From JAUYQR01 sp963822435 (GTDB lineage: Bacteria > Pseudomonadota > Alphaproteobacteria > Rhodobacterales > Rhodobacteraceae), in assembly GCA_963822435.1 (NCBI GenBank), contig CAWGHN010000003.1, positions 434,001 through 498,000 of the forward strand: a stretch of 64,000 nucleotides of DNA, in the 5' to 3' direction. Below, piece by piece: positions 26,647 through 34,060 of the stretch (the stretch's first letter is position 1; the number at the start of each line of letters is the position of its first letter). A program made the translations under genes and the position numbers. Below the pieces are notes generated by a model. The model searched no databases. It was not told the DNA's origin and was given only the letters and a program-made list of their open reading frames with translations.

Positions 26647-27507
26647 TCAATACCACTTCGCGATGGGCGGCAGGCTCATCAGCACCGCATTGGCATCATG
26701 CCCCGTCTCCAGCCCGAACTTGGTGCCCCGGTCGTAGACAAGGTTGTACTCGGCATAAAGCCCGCGATGCCGCAACTGCTGCTCCCGGTCGTCCTCGCTC
26801 CATGCCATTCCCTGCCGCCGCTCGGTCACCGGCACAAAGGCCGGCAGGAACGCACTGCCCACGGCTTGAGTGAACGCGAAATCCGCCTCCCAGTCGCCGG
26901 TGTTCAGGTCATCATAGAAGATGCCGCCCACCCCCCGCGCACGCCCCCGGTGCGGCACAAAGAAATACTCATCCGCCCACGCCTTGAACCGGGGGTAATA
27001 GTCCGGCGAATGGGCATCACATGCCGCCTGCATCGCCCCGTGAAAATGCGCCGTATCCTCAGCATACTCGATTGCCGGGTTCAGATCCGACCCGCCGCCA
27101 AACCACGCGGCCCCCGGCGTCCAGAACATCCGTGTGTTCATATGCACTGCTGGGCTGTGCGGGTTGACCATGTGGGCCACCAGTGAAATCCCGCTCGCCC
27201 AGAACCGTGGGTCTTCCGCCATTCCGGGCACCCCACGGGCCGCCATCGCCTTTTGCGCGCGTTCGCCCAGGGTGCCATGCACCTCGGATACGTTGACGCC
27301 CACCTTCTCGAACACCCGCCCGCCGCGCATCACGCTCATCAGCCCGCCGCCGCCATCGGCCCGCACCGTCGGCGTCACCTCGAACCGACCGGGAGTGCCG
27401 GACCCGAACTCATCTTCCAGCCGTTCGAACTCGGCTACGATCCGGTCGCGCAAAACCCGGAACCATGCGGCGGCACGGGACTTGTGGCTGTCATACGGAT
27501 CGGTCAT
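26647..27507 (-). CDS. hemF: oxygen-dependent coproporphyrinogen III oxidase
   Basis: Converts coproporphyrinogen III to protoporphyrinogen IX with molecular oxygen. The 286-residue protein has the family marks MSVMRGGRVFEKVGVNVS, HMNTRMFWTPGAAWFGGGSDLNP (written here only to name the two conserved blocks), and C-terminal LYAEYNLVYDRGTKFGLETG. An ATG at 27507 has GGGAG 8 nt upstream; an ATG two codons earlier (27513) would be too close. It coexists with the oxygen-independent HemN at 45463. Confidence 0.95.
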   Translation of the reverse strand: MTDPYDSHKSRAAAWFRVLRDRIVAEFERLEDEFGSGTPGRFEVTPTVRADGGGGLMSVMRGGRVFEKVGVNVSEVHGTLGERAQKAMAARGVPGMAEDPRFWASGISLVAHMVNPHSPAVHMNTRMFWTPGAAWFGGGSDLNPAIEYAEDTAHFHGAMQAACDAHSPDYYPRFKAWADEYFFVPHRGRARGVGGIFYDDLNTGDWEADFAFTQAVGSAFLPAFVPVTERRQGMAWSEDDREQQLRHRGLYAEYNLVYDRGTKFGLETGHDANAVLMSLPPIAKWY

Positions 27508-27610
27508 CGTCATGTCTCCCAAAGCTGACAGCGCCATGCCTAACACCGTGGCGTAACCCTTTCCAACAGGACATTTGGCCCGCGTGGCCCTTCAGAAAGC
27601 GAGTTCACCG

Positions 27611-28003
27611 ATGAAACGCCTTCTTCTTCCCGCCCTTCTGGCCCTCACCGCCTGCGGCACGCCACAAGAACAGTGCATCAACCGCAACACCCGTGACCTA
27701 CGCACAATTGACCGCCTGATCGCCGAAACCAAAGGCAACCTCGACCGTGGCTACGCCTACGAGGAAGTCACCATCTGGACGCCAAGCTGGGAATATTGCG
27801 ATCCCCCGCCGGTGGCCGAAGGCGAGCAGCCGCCACCACCGCGCCTGTGTCTGGACCAAGAGCAGGAAACCATCCGCCGCCCCAAGGCCATCGACCTTGC
27901 CGCCGAGGCGAAAAAGCTGGACGGACTGCGTGTCAAGCGGGCCCAGCTTGCCCGCGCGGCCGAACCGGTCATCGCCCAATGCCGGGCGCAGTATCCTGAA
28001 TGA
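27611..28003 (+). CDS. small lipoprotein of unknown function
   Basis: A 130-residue protein with a lipoprotein signal (MKRLLLPALLALTAC) and lipobox LTAC, so lipidation at Cys15 is expected. The mature part is helical and charged with four further cysteines (EQCINR, EYCDPP, RLCLDQ, AQCRAQ), suggesting two disulfides. I recognise no domain. The start at 27611 was chosen because it places the signal peptide at the N-terminus. Its stop abuts the stop of the opposing SDR gene with no spacer. Confidence 0.75.
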   Translation: MKRLLLPALLALTACGTPQEQCINRNTRDLRTIDRLIAETKGNLDRGYAYEEVTIWTPSWEYCDPPPVAEGEQPPPPRLCLDQEQETIRRPKAIDLAAEAKKLDGLRVKRAQLARAAEPVIAQCRAQYPE

Positions 28004-28816
28004 TCAGTGCGCGGGCGCGGACACCGCGTCAATCAGGCTGCGCCCGCCATCCACCGTGATCACCTGACCCGTCACGAACCCCGCCGCATCGGACGCAAGA
28101 AACTGCACCACCTCGGCCAGCTCTGCGGGTGCCGCAATCCGGCCAAGCGGCGTGCCATCAGCGATGCAGTCGCGATAGTCGGGGTGTTCCTTCAGGCTGG
28201 TCTGCAGGCTGGCGCTCATCACGCTGCCAAAGGCAATCGCGTTGACCCGGATGCCCTTTGGCGCAAGCGCCACGGCCATCGACCGCGTCATCTGGTCAAT
28301 CGCTGCCGACGCGATGGAATATCCCAACAGCTCGGGCCGCGTGTGCTGCGCGGCAATCGACGAGATGTTGATGATCGCCCCCAGCATCGTGCCCGCCTCA
28401 AGCTCGGCCCGCTCACCGTGCTGGATCATCCGCTTCGCCGTCATCTGCGACAGCCTCAACGCGGTCAGCAGGTTTTGCTGCAACAGATCCTCGACGCAGT
28501 CGCCCTCGGGGTTCAAAAGGTCCGACACCACCATCTTGCGGCTTGCGTTCACCAGGATGTCCACGCGGTCGAACGCATCGAAGGTGGCCGACAGCAGGTT
28601 CGCGATGGTCAGCTTTTCGGTCAGATCGCCCGCGAACATCCGTACCGCGCCTTCGGCCCGGGCCTCTTCCCCGACCTCCTCCTCCAGCCGTGCTTCGTCG
28701 ATGTCGGCGAACATCACATTGGCACCCTTGTCGACCAGATGCCGTGCAATGGCCAGACCAAGGCCGTTCGCGGCTCCGGTCACGATGGCAGTCTTGCCAG
28801 AGATGGAAAAGGACAT
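28004..28816 (-). CDS. SDR family protein lacking the catalytic lysine
   Basis: A 270-residue Rossmann-fold short-chain dehydrogenase. The cofactor loop TGAANGLGLAIA is intact, with Asp at the end of beta 2 (MFADIDEARL) pointing to NAD(H). The active-site Ser (NISSIAA) and Tyr (LLGYS) are there, but the YxxxK lysine is Ser (YSIAS), and NNAG reads NASR. It therefore may not work as a normal oxidoreductase. It follows an RsmC-like methyltransferase on the same strand across a 30-bp gap. Confidence 0.85.
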   Translation of the reverse strand: MSFSISGKTAIVTGAANGLGLAIARHLVDKGANVMFADIDEARLEEEVGEEARAEGAVRMFAGDLTEKLTIANLLSATFDAFDRVDILVNASRKMVVSDLLNPEGDCVEDLLQQNLLTALRLSQMTAKRMIQHGERAELEAGTMLGAIINISSIAAQHTRPELLGYSIASAAIDQMTRSMAVALAPKGIRVNAIAFGSVMSASLQTSLKEHPDYRDCIADGTPLGRIAAPAELAEVVQFLASDAAGFVTGQVITVDGGRSLIDAVSAPAH

Positions 28817-28846
28817 CAGGTCGCTCCGATCGAGGTCAGTTCAGGG

Positions 28847-29830
28847 TCAGAGTTTTGCGCGTCTGGGCTTGGCCGCGCGGATCACGCGAAACGCGCCGTC
28901 ACCGCCCGCGTCCTCCACGCTCAGGAACAATTCGGTCAGCACCGCATCATAGGGCAGGTGGCGGTTCGCAACCATCCACAGCACCCCGTCGGGCGCCAGC
29001 ATCCGCCGCGCGGCGCGGATAAAGGAAACCCCCAACGCCAGATCCGCCGCGCGCGACGTGTGGAAGGGCGGGTTCATCACCACGGTTTCCACCAGATTTT
29101 CGGGCCGGAAGGTCGTCGCATCGGCCCAGTGGAACCGCACCCGCTCGTCCGGCAGGTTCACTCGCGCACAGGCGAGTGCGGCCTCATCGGCTTCGACAAC
29201 TTCCAGCCGTTTCACCCCCTCGCGCGCCAGAATCGCGCGGCCCAGAAAGCCCCAGCCCGCGCCCAGATCGGCCACCTTGGGGCCAAGCTTGGCAGGCAGC
29301 GCCACCGCCAGAAGCACCGATCCGCGGTCGGGTGCGTCCGCAGAAAACACGCCCGGCAGCGTCTGGAAACCACCCTCGATCACCGTTGGCCGCGCCGCCC
29401 AATCCTCAAGCCCCGGCCCGGCGCGAAACGTCGCCAGCTTGCCATGTGCCTTCGACAGGCTTTCCGACACCGCGACCCGCCCGCGCAGATCCTTCAAGAT
29501 CGCATCAACTCCGTCGGTCTTTTGCCCATCAACCGCGATCACCCCACCCGGAGCTACCTCTGCCGCCGCCTGCGCGATCAGCGCCCGCGCCTCGGCCTTG
29601 GCGCGCGGCAGACAGACCACCGCCGCCGCATAGGGAGGTGCGGGTTCCACCCGATAGCGTTGCGCGAAATGGTCATGGTCCGGCTTGAACCCGGTCAGCA
29701 CGACAACCCGGTCCTGCGGCAGATGGGACAGATCATCACCGATGCGCGGACGGTAAACCGCAATCAGACCATCGTCCGGCACCGCAAAGGCACCGGTTTC
29801 CAGCGCAAGGGAAAGTCGGGCTGACCGCAT
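28847..29830 (-). CDS. class I SAM-dependent methyltransferase (RsmC-like)
   Basis: A 327-residue protein with the two-domain layout of the RsmC/RlmG rRNA guanine-N2 methyltransferases: a degenerate N-terminal methyltransferase-like half, then a SAM domain with VADLGAGWGFLGRAIL and the catalytic NPPFHTSRAADLALG. The motif NPPF is that of amino-group methyltransferases, and the 16S G1207-type activity is the family expectation. The start at 29830 is 48 bp from the clpS stop on the same strand. Confidence 0.85.
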   Translation of the reverse strand: MRSARLSLALETGAFAVPDDGLIAVYRPRIGDDLSHLPQDRVVVLTGFKPDHDHFAQRYRVEPAPPYAAAVVCLPRAKAEARALIAQAAAEVAPGGVIAVDGQKTDGVDAILKDLRGRVAVSESLSKAHGKLATFRAGPGLEDWAARPTVIEGGFQTLPGVFSADAPDRGSVLLAVALPAKLGPKVADLGAGWGFLGRAILAREGVKRLEVVEADEAALACARVNLPDERVRFHWADATTFRPENLVETVVMNPPFHTSRAADLALGVSFIRAARRMLAPDGVLWMVANRHLPYDAVLTELFLSVEDAGGDGAFRVIRAAKPRRAKL

Positions 29831-29878
29831 GGGCAGGCGCCGAAGCGCCCTACACTCCCGCCGGGGAAAAGGCGCGGA

Positions 29879-30202
29879 TCATTCCTTTTCCATCGTGCAT
29901 TGCAGCGGATGCTGGTGCCGGCGGGCGAAATCCATCACCTGCGCCACTTTGGTTTCCGCCACTTCAAACGAAAACACCCCAACCACCGCCAGCCCCTTCT
30001 TGTGGACCGTCAGCATGATATCGAAGGCTTGCGCATGGTTCAGCCCGAAGAACCGCTCCAGCACATGCACGACAAACTCCATCGGCGTGTAGTCATCGTT
30101 CAGCAGCATCACCTTGTAGAGTGGCGGCCGCTCGGTCTTGGATTTCGGCTTGGTCAGCAAAGACGTGTCCTGCCCCGGACCATCCGTCTTGTCGGACATC
30201 AT
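29879..30202 (-). CDS. clpS: ATP-dependent Clp protease adaptor
   Basis: Delivers N-end-rule substrates to ClpA for degradation by ClpP. The 107-residue protein has a disordered N-terminus and the conserved core YKVMLLNDDYTPMEFVVHVL, HKKGLAVVGVFSFEVAETK. Two adjacent ATGs (30202, 30199) and a GTG at 30220 are all possible starts; none has a strong ribosome-binding site. clpA is not adjacent in this window. Confidence 0.93.
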   Translation of the reverse strand: MMSDKTDGPGQDTSLLTKPKSKTERPPLYKVMLLNDDYTPMEFVVHVLERFFGLNHAQAFDIMLTVHKKGLAVVGVFSFEVAETKVAQVMDFARRHQHPLQCTMEKE

Positions 30203-30370
30203 CAATGGGCGTTGCGACACGGGTCAGTGGCTCCGTCAGGGTGGATTCGGGGATCAAGCGCTTGTGGAGCCAATATAGCCGATTTTGCTGCGGCGGAAAG
30301 GGGTCAGGGGCGCGCGGGCCTTGCACCCTGCGCCTGATCCAAGGCAACAAGCTGAAAAGGGGGGACAGCC

Positions 30371-31063
30371 ATGCTCAGCACGATCGGTTTTGATGCGGAC
30401 GATACGCTGTGGCAGAACGAGACGTTCTTCCGGCTGACGCAGGACCGCTTTGCTGCGCTCCTTGCCAACTACGCCGATGCCGCTCATCTGCACGACCGCC
30501 TGCTTGCCGCTGAACGCCGAAATATCGGCCACTACGGTTTCGGCGTGAAGGGCTTTACCCTGTCGATGATCGAGACCGCGATCGAGGTGACGGATGCCCG
30601 CGTTCCCGCCTCGGTCATCGCCGAACTGGTCGCCGCCGGGCGTGAGATGCTGGAACACCCGATCGAACTTTTGCCTCACGTTCGCGCCACCGTCGCGGCG
30701 CTGGCGCAGGCGTATCGCATTGTCCTGATCACCAAGGGCGACCTTCTGGATCAGGAACGCAAGCTTGCGCAATCCGGCCTTGGCGATCTGTTCGACGCGG
30801 TCGAGATCGTGTCGCACAAAACTGCTGCCGCCTACACCACGATCTTCCACCGCCACGGCACCGGCGCCGATCAGGCCATGATGGTCGGCAATTCCTTGAA
30901 ATCCGATGTCATTCCCGCGCTGGAGGCTGGCAGTTGGGGCGTCTACATCCCGCATGGTCTGACATGGGCGCTGGAAACCGCTGACCTTCCGGCCGACCAT
31001 CACCGGTTTCACGAACTGACCGACCTCTCGGCGCTTCCCGCGCTTGTGGCTCGCCTCGCTTGA
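30371..31063 (+). CDS. HAD-superfamily hydrolase
   Basis: A 230-residue cytoplasmic phosphohydrolase. Motif I is GFDADDTLWQNE (the nucleophile Asp is residue 8), motif II LITKGD, the motif III Lys is probably SHKT, and motif IV MVGNSLKSDV. The DADDTLW variant with the long helical cap is typical of the YjjG/PPA-like group of small nucleotide or sugar phosphatases. AAGGGGGGAC precedes the ATG. It is divergent to clpS. The substrate is unknown. Confidence 0.85.
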   Translation: MLSTIGFDADDTLWQNETFFRLTQDRFAALLANYADAAHLHDRLLAAERRNIGHYGFGVKGFTLSMIETAIEVTDARVPASVIAELVAAGREMLEHPIELLPHVRATVAALAQAYRIVLITKGDLLDQERKLAQSGLGDLFDAVEIVSHKTAAAYTTIFHRHGTGADQAMMVGNSLKSDVIPALEAGSWGVYIPHGLTWALETADLPADHHRFHELTDLSALPALVARLA

Positions 31064-31114
31064 AGGTCTACACCTAGCCTTCAAAGCGCCGACACACCCT
31101 ACATATGGCCCTCC

Positions 31115-31140
31115 GTTGCAGACTGCTGCATCCCTGCAAC
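31115..31140. repeat. inverted repeat GTTGCAG-N12-CTGCAAC
   Basis: A perfect 7-bp inverted repeat (GTTGCAG at 31115-31121, CTGCAAC at 31134-31140) in the 206-bp gap before the carboxypeptidase gene. It could be an operator or a weak terminator hairpin for the HAD gene. It lacks a T-run, so an operator upstream of the carboxypeptidase is at least as likely. Confidence 0.5.
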
Positions 31141-31269
31141 TGAATGAGCTACTCCGGCAAAGTCATTGTAAAATGTGGGTTTTCGGAACCGGGTGGCTGT
31201 GCTAGCCTCATCGCGAGGCAGAAAAATCGACACCGGGAATTCGGGTCGGACAGGCAAAGGGACGGCGAC

Positions 31270-33219
31270 GTGGCATCGCTATTCGGGCGGATCATCCGCA
31301 TTTATCTCGTTGCATTCGCGGCTTTCGCCGTCGTTTTCACATCATCGGCTCAGGCGGCACCCTTCGCAGCCATCGTGATCGACGCCCGCTCCGGCGAGGT
31401 GCTGTACGAAAAGAACGCCGACGCGCGGCTGCACCCGGCCTCGCTGACCAAGATGATGACGCTTTACATCGCGTTTCAGGAAATCGAAGCGGGCCGCCTG
31501 TCGCTGGATACCAGGGTCACTGTCACGAAATACGCGGCCTCGCAGCCGCCATCGCGGCTGGGCCTGAAGCCGGGCCAGAAGATCGCCCTGCGCTACCTGA
31601 TCCGTGCCGCGGCCGTAAAATCAGCCAATGACGCCGCGTCGGCCATCGGCGACCACATCGGCGGCGATGCCGAAACCTTCGCCAAACGGATGACGCGCAC
31701 CGCCAAGCAGCTTGGCATGACCAACACCACCTTCAAGAACGCCAACGGCCTGACCGCCAAGGGCCATCTGTCGTCAGCGCGTGACATGAACACGCTGGGC
31801 CGACATCTGTTTTACGATTTCCCGCAGTATTACAACATCTTCTCGCGCCGCACCGCGGATGCCGGGGTCGCCACCGTGCGCAACACGAACTCGCGCTTTC
31901 TTGACAGCTACGAAGGCGCTGATGGCATCAAGACCGGCTACACCAACCCCGCGGGTTTCAACCTGACCGCCTCGGCGCAGCGCGGCGGCAAGCGCATCAT
32001 TGCCACCGTGTTCGGCGGCACCTCGACCGCGCAGCGCAACGCCAAGATGGCCGAACTGATGGATCTGGGCTTCAAGACCGCCAAGAACCGCGTCACCGAA
32101 CAGCCGCCCGTCGCACCCGAAGCGCCCGCCGACCAGCTGATCGCCAGTGCCGAACCGCAGATCGACGTGCCGGATGCCGAAGGCGGCGCCGCCAAGACCG
32201 TCCGCGTCTCGGGCGAGGTGCGCGTGTCGCCCCGGCCCAAGGCGCGTCCCGATGTGCCGGTCGTTCCGGACGCCGTGGCCATTGCACTGGCCGAAAGCAT
32301 CGAAGGCGCGCTGGTCGAAGCCAATGCCGAACCCGCCCCAGAAGGCACGCTGGATTTCCAGGCCGAAGCCATCGCTTCGGCTCCCGAAGCCATCGAAGAA
32401 GGTCCGGCCGACGTGGCGGTCGAAACCGCTGCCGTCTCGGACGACGCGACCGATGAAGCCGTGGCGCTTGCACTTGCCAACACCGCCGAACCCGGCACGC
32501 TTGATGCGCAGGCCGCCCAACTGGCCAACGCTACCGAGCCCTTCCTGTTCGCCGAAGCAGCACCGGTCGACGACGCGCTTGCCGGCGTCAAACCAAAAGC
32601 ACGCCCCGACCGCCCCGCCGACGCCCTCGTTGCCGTGGCACCCGAAGCCGTGGCCGAGGACGTCGTCGTCGCCGAGGCCGAGGCCGAACCGGAACTTGTG
32701 GTAACCGACCCCGGCACGCTTCTGACCGAAGAAGGCATCATCGCCGCCGCAGACATGCAGCCCGAAATGCCGCAGCTTATCAAGGACGGCCTGCCCGAAG
32801 TCACCGACGTCGAAACCGTGGCCGCCGCCAACGCAAGCCCGCTTGACGCGACCCCCGTGACCGCCCTTGCGGTCGCCACGATCACCACGCGCAAAGCCCC
32901 GATCTTCGACAGCGCCGAACCGGCCGAGGTCGAGGTGGCCGCTGCCGAACCGGAGGTCGTGGTCGTGAAATCCACCTCTGGCGGGCGTAACTTCGGCGTC
33001 AACGTGGGTGATTTCACTTCGCGCTATGAAGCCGAACGCGCGCTGCTGAAAACCGCGCTTGCCGAAAGCGCCACCCTGAACGAAGGGCTGCGCCGGATCA
33101 GCCAGAAAGACGGCGCCTGGCACGCCAACTTCATGGGCCTCACCGAAGAACAGGCGAACCTTGCCTGCCGTCGCCTGAAAGCGCGCGCCGTTCCATGCGA
33201 AACGTTGGGAGAAGGCTGA
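31270..33219 (+). CDS. D-alanyl-D-alanine carboxypeptidase with SPOR domain
   Basis: A serine DD-carboxypeptidase (S11, DacA/DacC type) that trims the terminal D-Ala of peptidoglycan in the periplasm. A GTG at 31270 with AAGGGAC upstream gives a signal peptide ending SSAQA. The penicillin-binding motifs are SLTK at 58-61, SAN at 118-120 and KTG at 221-223. From about 270 to 560 runs a long Ala/Glu/Val-rich low-complexity linker with PKARPD repeats. Residues from about 570 are a SPOR domain (FGVNVGDFTSRYEAER...CRRLKAR) that binds denuded glycan at the septum. The 649-residue length is far above the family's usual 380-430. Confidence 0.92.
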   Translation: MASLFGRIIRIYLVAFAAFAVVFTSSAQAAPFAAIVIDARSGEVLYEKNADARLHPASLTKMMTLYIAFQEIEAGRLSLDTRVTVTKYAASQPPSRLGLKPGQKIALRYLIRAAAVKSANDAASAIGDHIGGDAETFAKRMTRTAKQLGMTNTTFKNANGLTAKGHLSSARDMNTLGRHLFYDFPQYYNIFSRRTADAGVATVRNTNSRFLDSYEGADGIKTGYTNPAGFNLTASAQRGGKRIIATVFGGTSTAQRNAKMAELMDLGFKTAKNRVTEQPPVAPEAPADQLIASAEPQIDVPDAEGGAAKTVRVSGEVRVSPRPKARPDVPVVPDAVAIALAESIEGALVEANAEPAPEGTLDFQAEAIASAPEAIEEGPADVAVETAAVSDDATDEAVALALANTAEPGTLDAQAAQLANATEPFLFAEAAPVDDALAGVKPKARPDRPADALVAVAPEAVAEDVVVAEAEAEPELVVTDPGTLLTEEGIIAAADMQPEMPQLIKDGLPEVTDVETVAAANASPLDATPVTALAVATITTRKAPIFDSAEPAEVEVAAAEPEVVVVKSTSGGRNFGVNVGDFTSRYEAERALLKTALAESATLNEGLRRISQKDGAWHANFMGLTEEQANLACRRLKARAVPCETLGEG

Positions 33220-33896
33220 TGGTCGCGCTTGTTTTTCCGGCCCTGCCGACCGTCACCCTTCCTGTCACCGGGCGGGCCGAACGCTTTCCGATCCGCCGCG
33301 TGTTCTGCGTCGGGCGCAACTACGCCGAACATAGCCGCGAGATGGGCGGCGACCCCGAGGCTGAGCCGCCGTTCTTCTTTACCAAGCCCGCTGATGCGGT
33401 GGTGGAATCGGGCAGCCGCATCCCCTATCCGCCCGCAACCTCGAACCTGCACCACGAGGCGGAACTGGTCGTCGCCATCGGCCGCAGCGGCGCGATGCTG
33501 ACCGAAGCCGAGGCCGAGGCGCTGGTCTGGGGCCACGCCTCGGGCAACGACCTCACCCGCCGCGACCTTCAGGCCGAGGCCAAGGCAACCCGCCGCCCGT
33601 GGGATATGTCCAAGGCGTTCGACAAATCCGCCATCGTCGGCAGCATCCGCCCGGGCCCGATCGGCGACGCCGCGATCCGCTGCATCGTCAACGGCACGCA
33701 ACGCCAGTCGGCACGCTTGTCGGATATGGTCTGGTCGGTTCCCGCGATCATCGCCGCCTTGTCAAAGCTGGTTTCGCTGGCCCCCGGCGACCTGATCTTC
33801 ACCGGCACCCCGGCAGGCGTCGGCCCGCTGGTGTCCGGTGATATCTGCACGGTCGAAATCGAAGGCCTGCCCCACGCGACGGTCACGATTGCCTGA
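33219..33896 (+). CDS. fumarylacetoacetate hydrolase family protein
   Basis: A 225-residue single-domain FAH protein. Related members hydrolyse acylpyruvates or decarboxylate oxaloacetate. It has FCVGRNYAEHSREMG, FFFTKPADAV, the metal-binding Glu pair in HHEAELVVAIG, and TGTPAGVGPL. The ATG at 33219 shares a nucleotide with the upstream TGA (TGATG), so it is coupled to the carboxypeptidase. The exact substrate is unknown. Confidence 0.9.
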   Translation: MVALVFPALPTVTLPVTGRAERFPIRRVFCVGRNYAEHSREMGGDPEAEPPFFFTKPADAVVESGSRIPYPPATSNLHHEAELVVAIGRSGAMLTEAEAEALVWGHASGNDLTRRDLQAEAKATRRPWDMSKAFDKSAIVGSIRPGPIGDAAIRCIVNGTQRQSARLSDMVWSVPAIIAALSKLVSLAPGDLIFTGTPAGVGPLVSGDICTVEIEGLPHATVTIA

Positions 33897-33901
33897 CCGT
33901 C

Positions 33902-34060
33902 CTACGGTTTTGGCCGGTCGTCCCATTCCTTCGTCAGGATGCGGTTCGCATCGCCCTCGGGGTCATCGAACTGCTTGGTCTTCATCGCCCAGAAGAACGC
34001 AATCAGCCCGACGCCGCCCAACAGCAGCGACACCGGAATGAGGATGGCCAGAATCTCCAT
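33902..34060 (-). CDS. ccoS: cbb3-type cytochrome oxidase assembly protein CcoS
   Basis: A 52-residue single-pass membrane protein (MEILAILIPVSLLLGGVGLI) with the family's conserved tail motif FWAMKTKQFDDPEGDA. CcoS is needed to insert heme and copper into CcoN. It is the last gene of ccoGHIS and its ATG overlaps the ccoI TAA. It converges with the FAH gene, leaving only 5 bp. Confidence 0.95.
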   Translation of the reverse strand: MEILAILIPVSLLLGGVGLIAFFWAMKTKQFDDPEGDANRILTKEWDDRPKP

